Under the pieces are notes generated by a model. It was not told the DNA's origin, made no database searches, and was given only the letters and a program-made list of their open reading frames with translations. This document shows, piece after piece, positions 62,307 through 64,000 of a stretch of 64,000 nucleotides of DNA. Positions within the stretch are counted from its first letter, which is position 1. Each line of letters opens with the position of its first letter. Position numbers and translations under genes: made by a program. The stretch is taken from positions 330,325 to 394,324 of the forward strand of contig JAYGXS010000005.1 in assembly GCA_036362985.1 (NCBI GenBank), read 5' to 3'. Origin of the DNA: Ligula intestinalis. Taxonomy: Eukaryota > Platyhelminthes > Cestoda > Diphyllobothriidea > Diphyllobothriidae.

Positions 62307-63580
62307 TGTAACACGTTGTCTATTGAGCCAATCAGCTCCTCTCCTTAAATAGTCGCCGGTATTATTGGCTGTTGACTCAGTGCATTAATGTAGCTAGAAA
62401 TTCAAATTATTGATTGATTGTCTAGCACGATGCGTTTGCTCACGCGTAGGCCGTTCGATAGTCTGTTGTGTTCGGGGCTACATGCTGCGTCTATGCTAGC
62501 TGTTGGGTCTTTGCTAAAAAGAACGACTGCCAAAGACCAATATTGAGGGTGATGGACCGACTGCTAAAAAGTGGGGGCGGGGAACAGTCGACAGCCTTAA
62601 GGTGAAGTTTTCTGGTAACCTTTGCCAAACTTGTATTTATTCACAAGATTTTCGTAGTGTTGTTTGTACGTAACCTTTTTGGCTGCAATTGTTGTGCATT
62701 TCTGTACCTTGCAAGTATAACTGTTCGTACGAGTTGGTGTACGAATTGTTACGTGCAAGATTTCAACTGGTGGGAATTACCTTTTCAATAGGGGACATCT
62801 TGTTCCCATTGTGTTTCTTCACTAAAATTGGGGCGAAACTGCTCAGCTGAAGTTGCTGGTACAACGCTAAACCAGGCTCCGGTACAAGAAAACGTCTGTG
62901 AGTGACGCTCACGCATCCATAAAACGTGTGACCAGAGCCGGGGGAGCAAGAGAAAACGGCCATGCTTATTCAATGGCTGACGAGTTTCCCAGTTTACACG
63001 TTAGGAACAAGGAGAGGAATATCGGCAAGCATTTGTACCGAAATTCGTATGGTACCAGTGCATTGTGGTGGTTCTAGGTTGCCAGCGAGAGCGGCGACTG
63101 CTAAACTAGCAATGGGCGGCAAAGCAGGAAAGTTGTAGCTTCGGGGATGCAATCTCTTCCAGCCTGGCAATTATTGAGTGCTTACAATGAAAGGCCGCTT
63201 TTGGCGCCTTTTCACCTAAAGCACACTCTCAGATCAGTTAGCAGTCATGCCAAAGAAGTCCCATCGCACCACGTTCGCACGTTAGAAAAGGTGGTGGAAA
63301 TGTAGTTATTCATGTTTCACCAATAGAGGATAGGGAACGGATATATGGGATTTTTTAGGTTAGACCAATCCCTCCGCCAAAGCTGGCATATAAACCAATT
63401 CAAGTGTCAGAGGTACAGACCTAAAATGGAAAAATGTAGAAGGAAACTAAGAATATATCCAGTGAATCACCCGTCTGTAAAATTCTGATGATCTCGATGT
63501 GATCCACGAGTGGTCATTAGAGATCAAGATACTGGTAAACGTGACCAAATCGAACTTGTTTATAATGGGTAGGGAGCGGT
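62307..63580. other. Unassigned sequence
   Basis: No coding frame longer than chance, RNA gene or repeat shared with the rest of the window was recognised. A short word GTACGA recurs around 62665-62745. A weak protein-like frame (GGGNVVIHVSPIEDRERIYG) occurs near 63290-63350 but is too short to call. Confidence 0.5.
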
Positions 63581-63869
63581 GTAACGGACCAAACCTGAAC
63601 CGAACCCTGTTTTCTTGTTTTAATCATGGTTTTACTGTGACCGGTCCTTTTTTCCCTAGAACAGTGATCTGATTGGACCAGGAGAACACACACGTGACGA
63701 CCTGAAGTTCCGATAAGTCCGAACCGAGATCCCTTCCGACCCTCTCGCTTACCGTTTACCGTATCTCCTTTACCGTTCCCGCTTCCGTTACCGTTCCCAT
63801 TACCGATACCCTTCCTTGTACCAGTACAATATACATTTATATATCCTCGTCTCCCCCTTTTATTACGTT
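63581..63869 (+). promoter_or_regulatory. Possible LTR or leader with TTACCGT-type repeats
   Basis: Starts TGTAACGGACCAAACC and contains an imperfect array of TTACCGT/TTCCGTTACCG words at about 63749-63812 and a TATA-like TTTATATATCC at 63836-63846, shortly before the ATG at 63870. This could be an LTR or the promoter of a gene whose coding part lies beyond the window. No second copy is present to test it. Confidence 0.25.
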
Positions 63870-64000
63870 ATGAGTTCTACCTCTAACTCGCTCACATCAG
63901 CGTTGGATGAGATCGATGGACCTCTCGGTAGTGTATTCGACGAGACGCTATTCGTCGAACCAAGGCCGAGAGTACCGATAACCTCTGGTCCCCACCGATT
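63870..64000 (+). CDS. Open frame leaving the window (unknown protein, N-terminus)
   Basis: ATG 63870 opens a frame with no stop to the last base: MSSTSNSLTSALDEIDGPLG, then SVFDETLFVEPRPRVPITSG. Serine-rich and then acidic, with no recognised domain in 43 residues. Placed just after a TATA-like element, it may be the first exon of a gene or gag of a retroelement. Confidence 0.3.
   Translation, partial: MSSTSNSLTSALDEIDGPLGSVFDETLFVEPRPRVPITSGPHR

Noticed and set aside
1..64000. CRISPR array, operon or prophage
   Set aside because: No spaced short repeats, no bacterial ribosome-binding sites and no compact gene order. All evidence points to an animal genome.

Overview
This window reads as a stretch of a repeat-rich animal genome with no recognisable host gene. 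About 57 of the 64 kb belongs to mobile elements, mostly non-LTR retrotransposons (LINEs) of the CR1/Jockey group with an ORF1, an apurinic-type endonuclease and a reverse transcriptase. The rest includes one Ty3/gypsy relic, small LTR elements, one intact Penelope-like element and a tandem repeat that carries hammerhead-ribozyme cores. The mix of SR1-like CR1 LINEs, Penelope-like elements and hammerhead repeats recalls flatworms (trematodes, tapeworms). That assignment is inference from recalled families and was not tested by search. Three runs of N mark assembly gaps.

Family names used here are my own. LINE-A and LINE-A' are SR1/CR1-like. LINE-B is the commonest family. LINE-C and LINE-D are related to each other through their 3' tails. 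LINE-E is seen only as 3' ends. LTR-X and LTR-Y are two short LTR families. Layout from left to right: 1-3560 holds LINE-A ORF1 and a LINE-B copy split by a solo LTR-X. 4150-16370 is a three-level nest, LINE-D1 inside LINE-B3 inside an older LINE-B. 16400-18019 is a LINE-B end followed by an LTR-X element that runs into a 400-N gap. 18464-28411 is a second three-level nest, with the nearly intact LINE-C1 inside LINE-D2 inside LINE-C2. 28412-31401 is a dead gypsy pol. 31402-42345 is LINE-B6, then LINE-A6 with a whole LINE-B8 inserted in the middle of its endonuclease. 42346-49512 holds a LINE-C tail, LINE-B5 (cut by LINE-E1) and LINE-A'2. 49513-50180 is the hammerhead repeat. 50235-58160 is one LINE-B7 copy on the plus strand, cut first by the Penelope-like element and then by LTR-Y. 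58183-62306 is an unclassified 4-kb region bounded by direct repeats and containing broken reading frames. The last 1.7 kb has no clear identity, but an open frame starts at 63870 and leaves the window.

The elements form a layered record of insertions. Where a host element is interrupted, its two halves can be joined across the insert, and several inserts are flanked by short target duplications (CTCTT around LINE-D1, TATC around the solo LTR-X, GATC around LTR-Y). The only long undamaged reading frame is that of the Penelope-like element (777 codons). LINE-C1 comes second, with an intact ORF1 and an ORF2 broken by a single stop codon. The most unusual features are the 368-bp tandem repeat with two hammerhead-like cores, the shared and structured 3' tails of otherwise different LINEs, and the unclassified element at 58183-62306.
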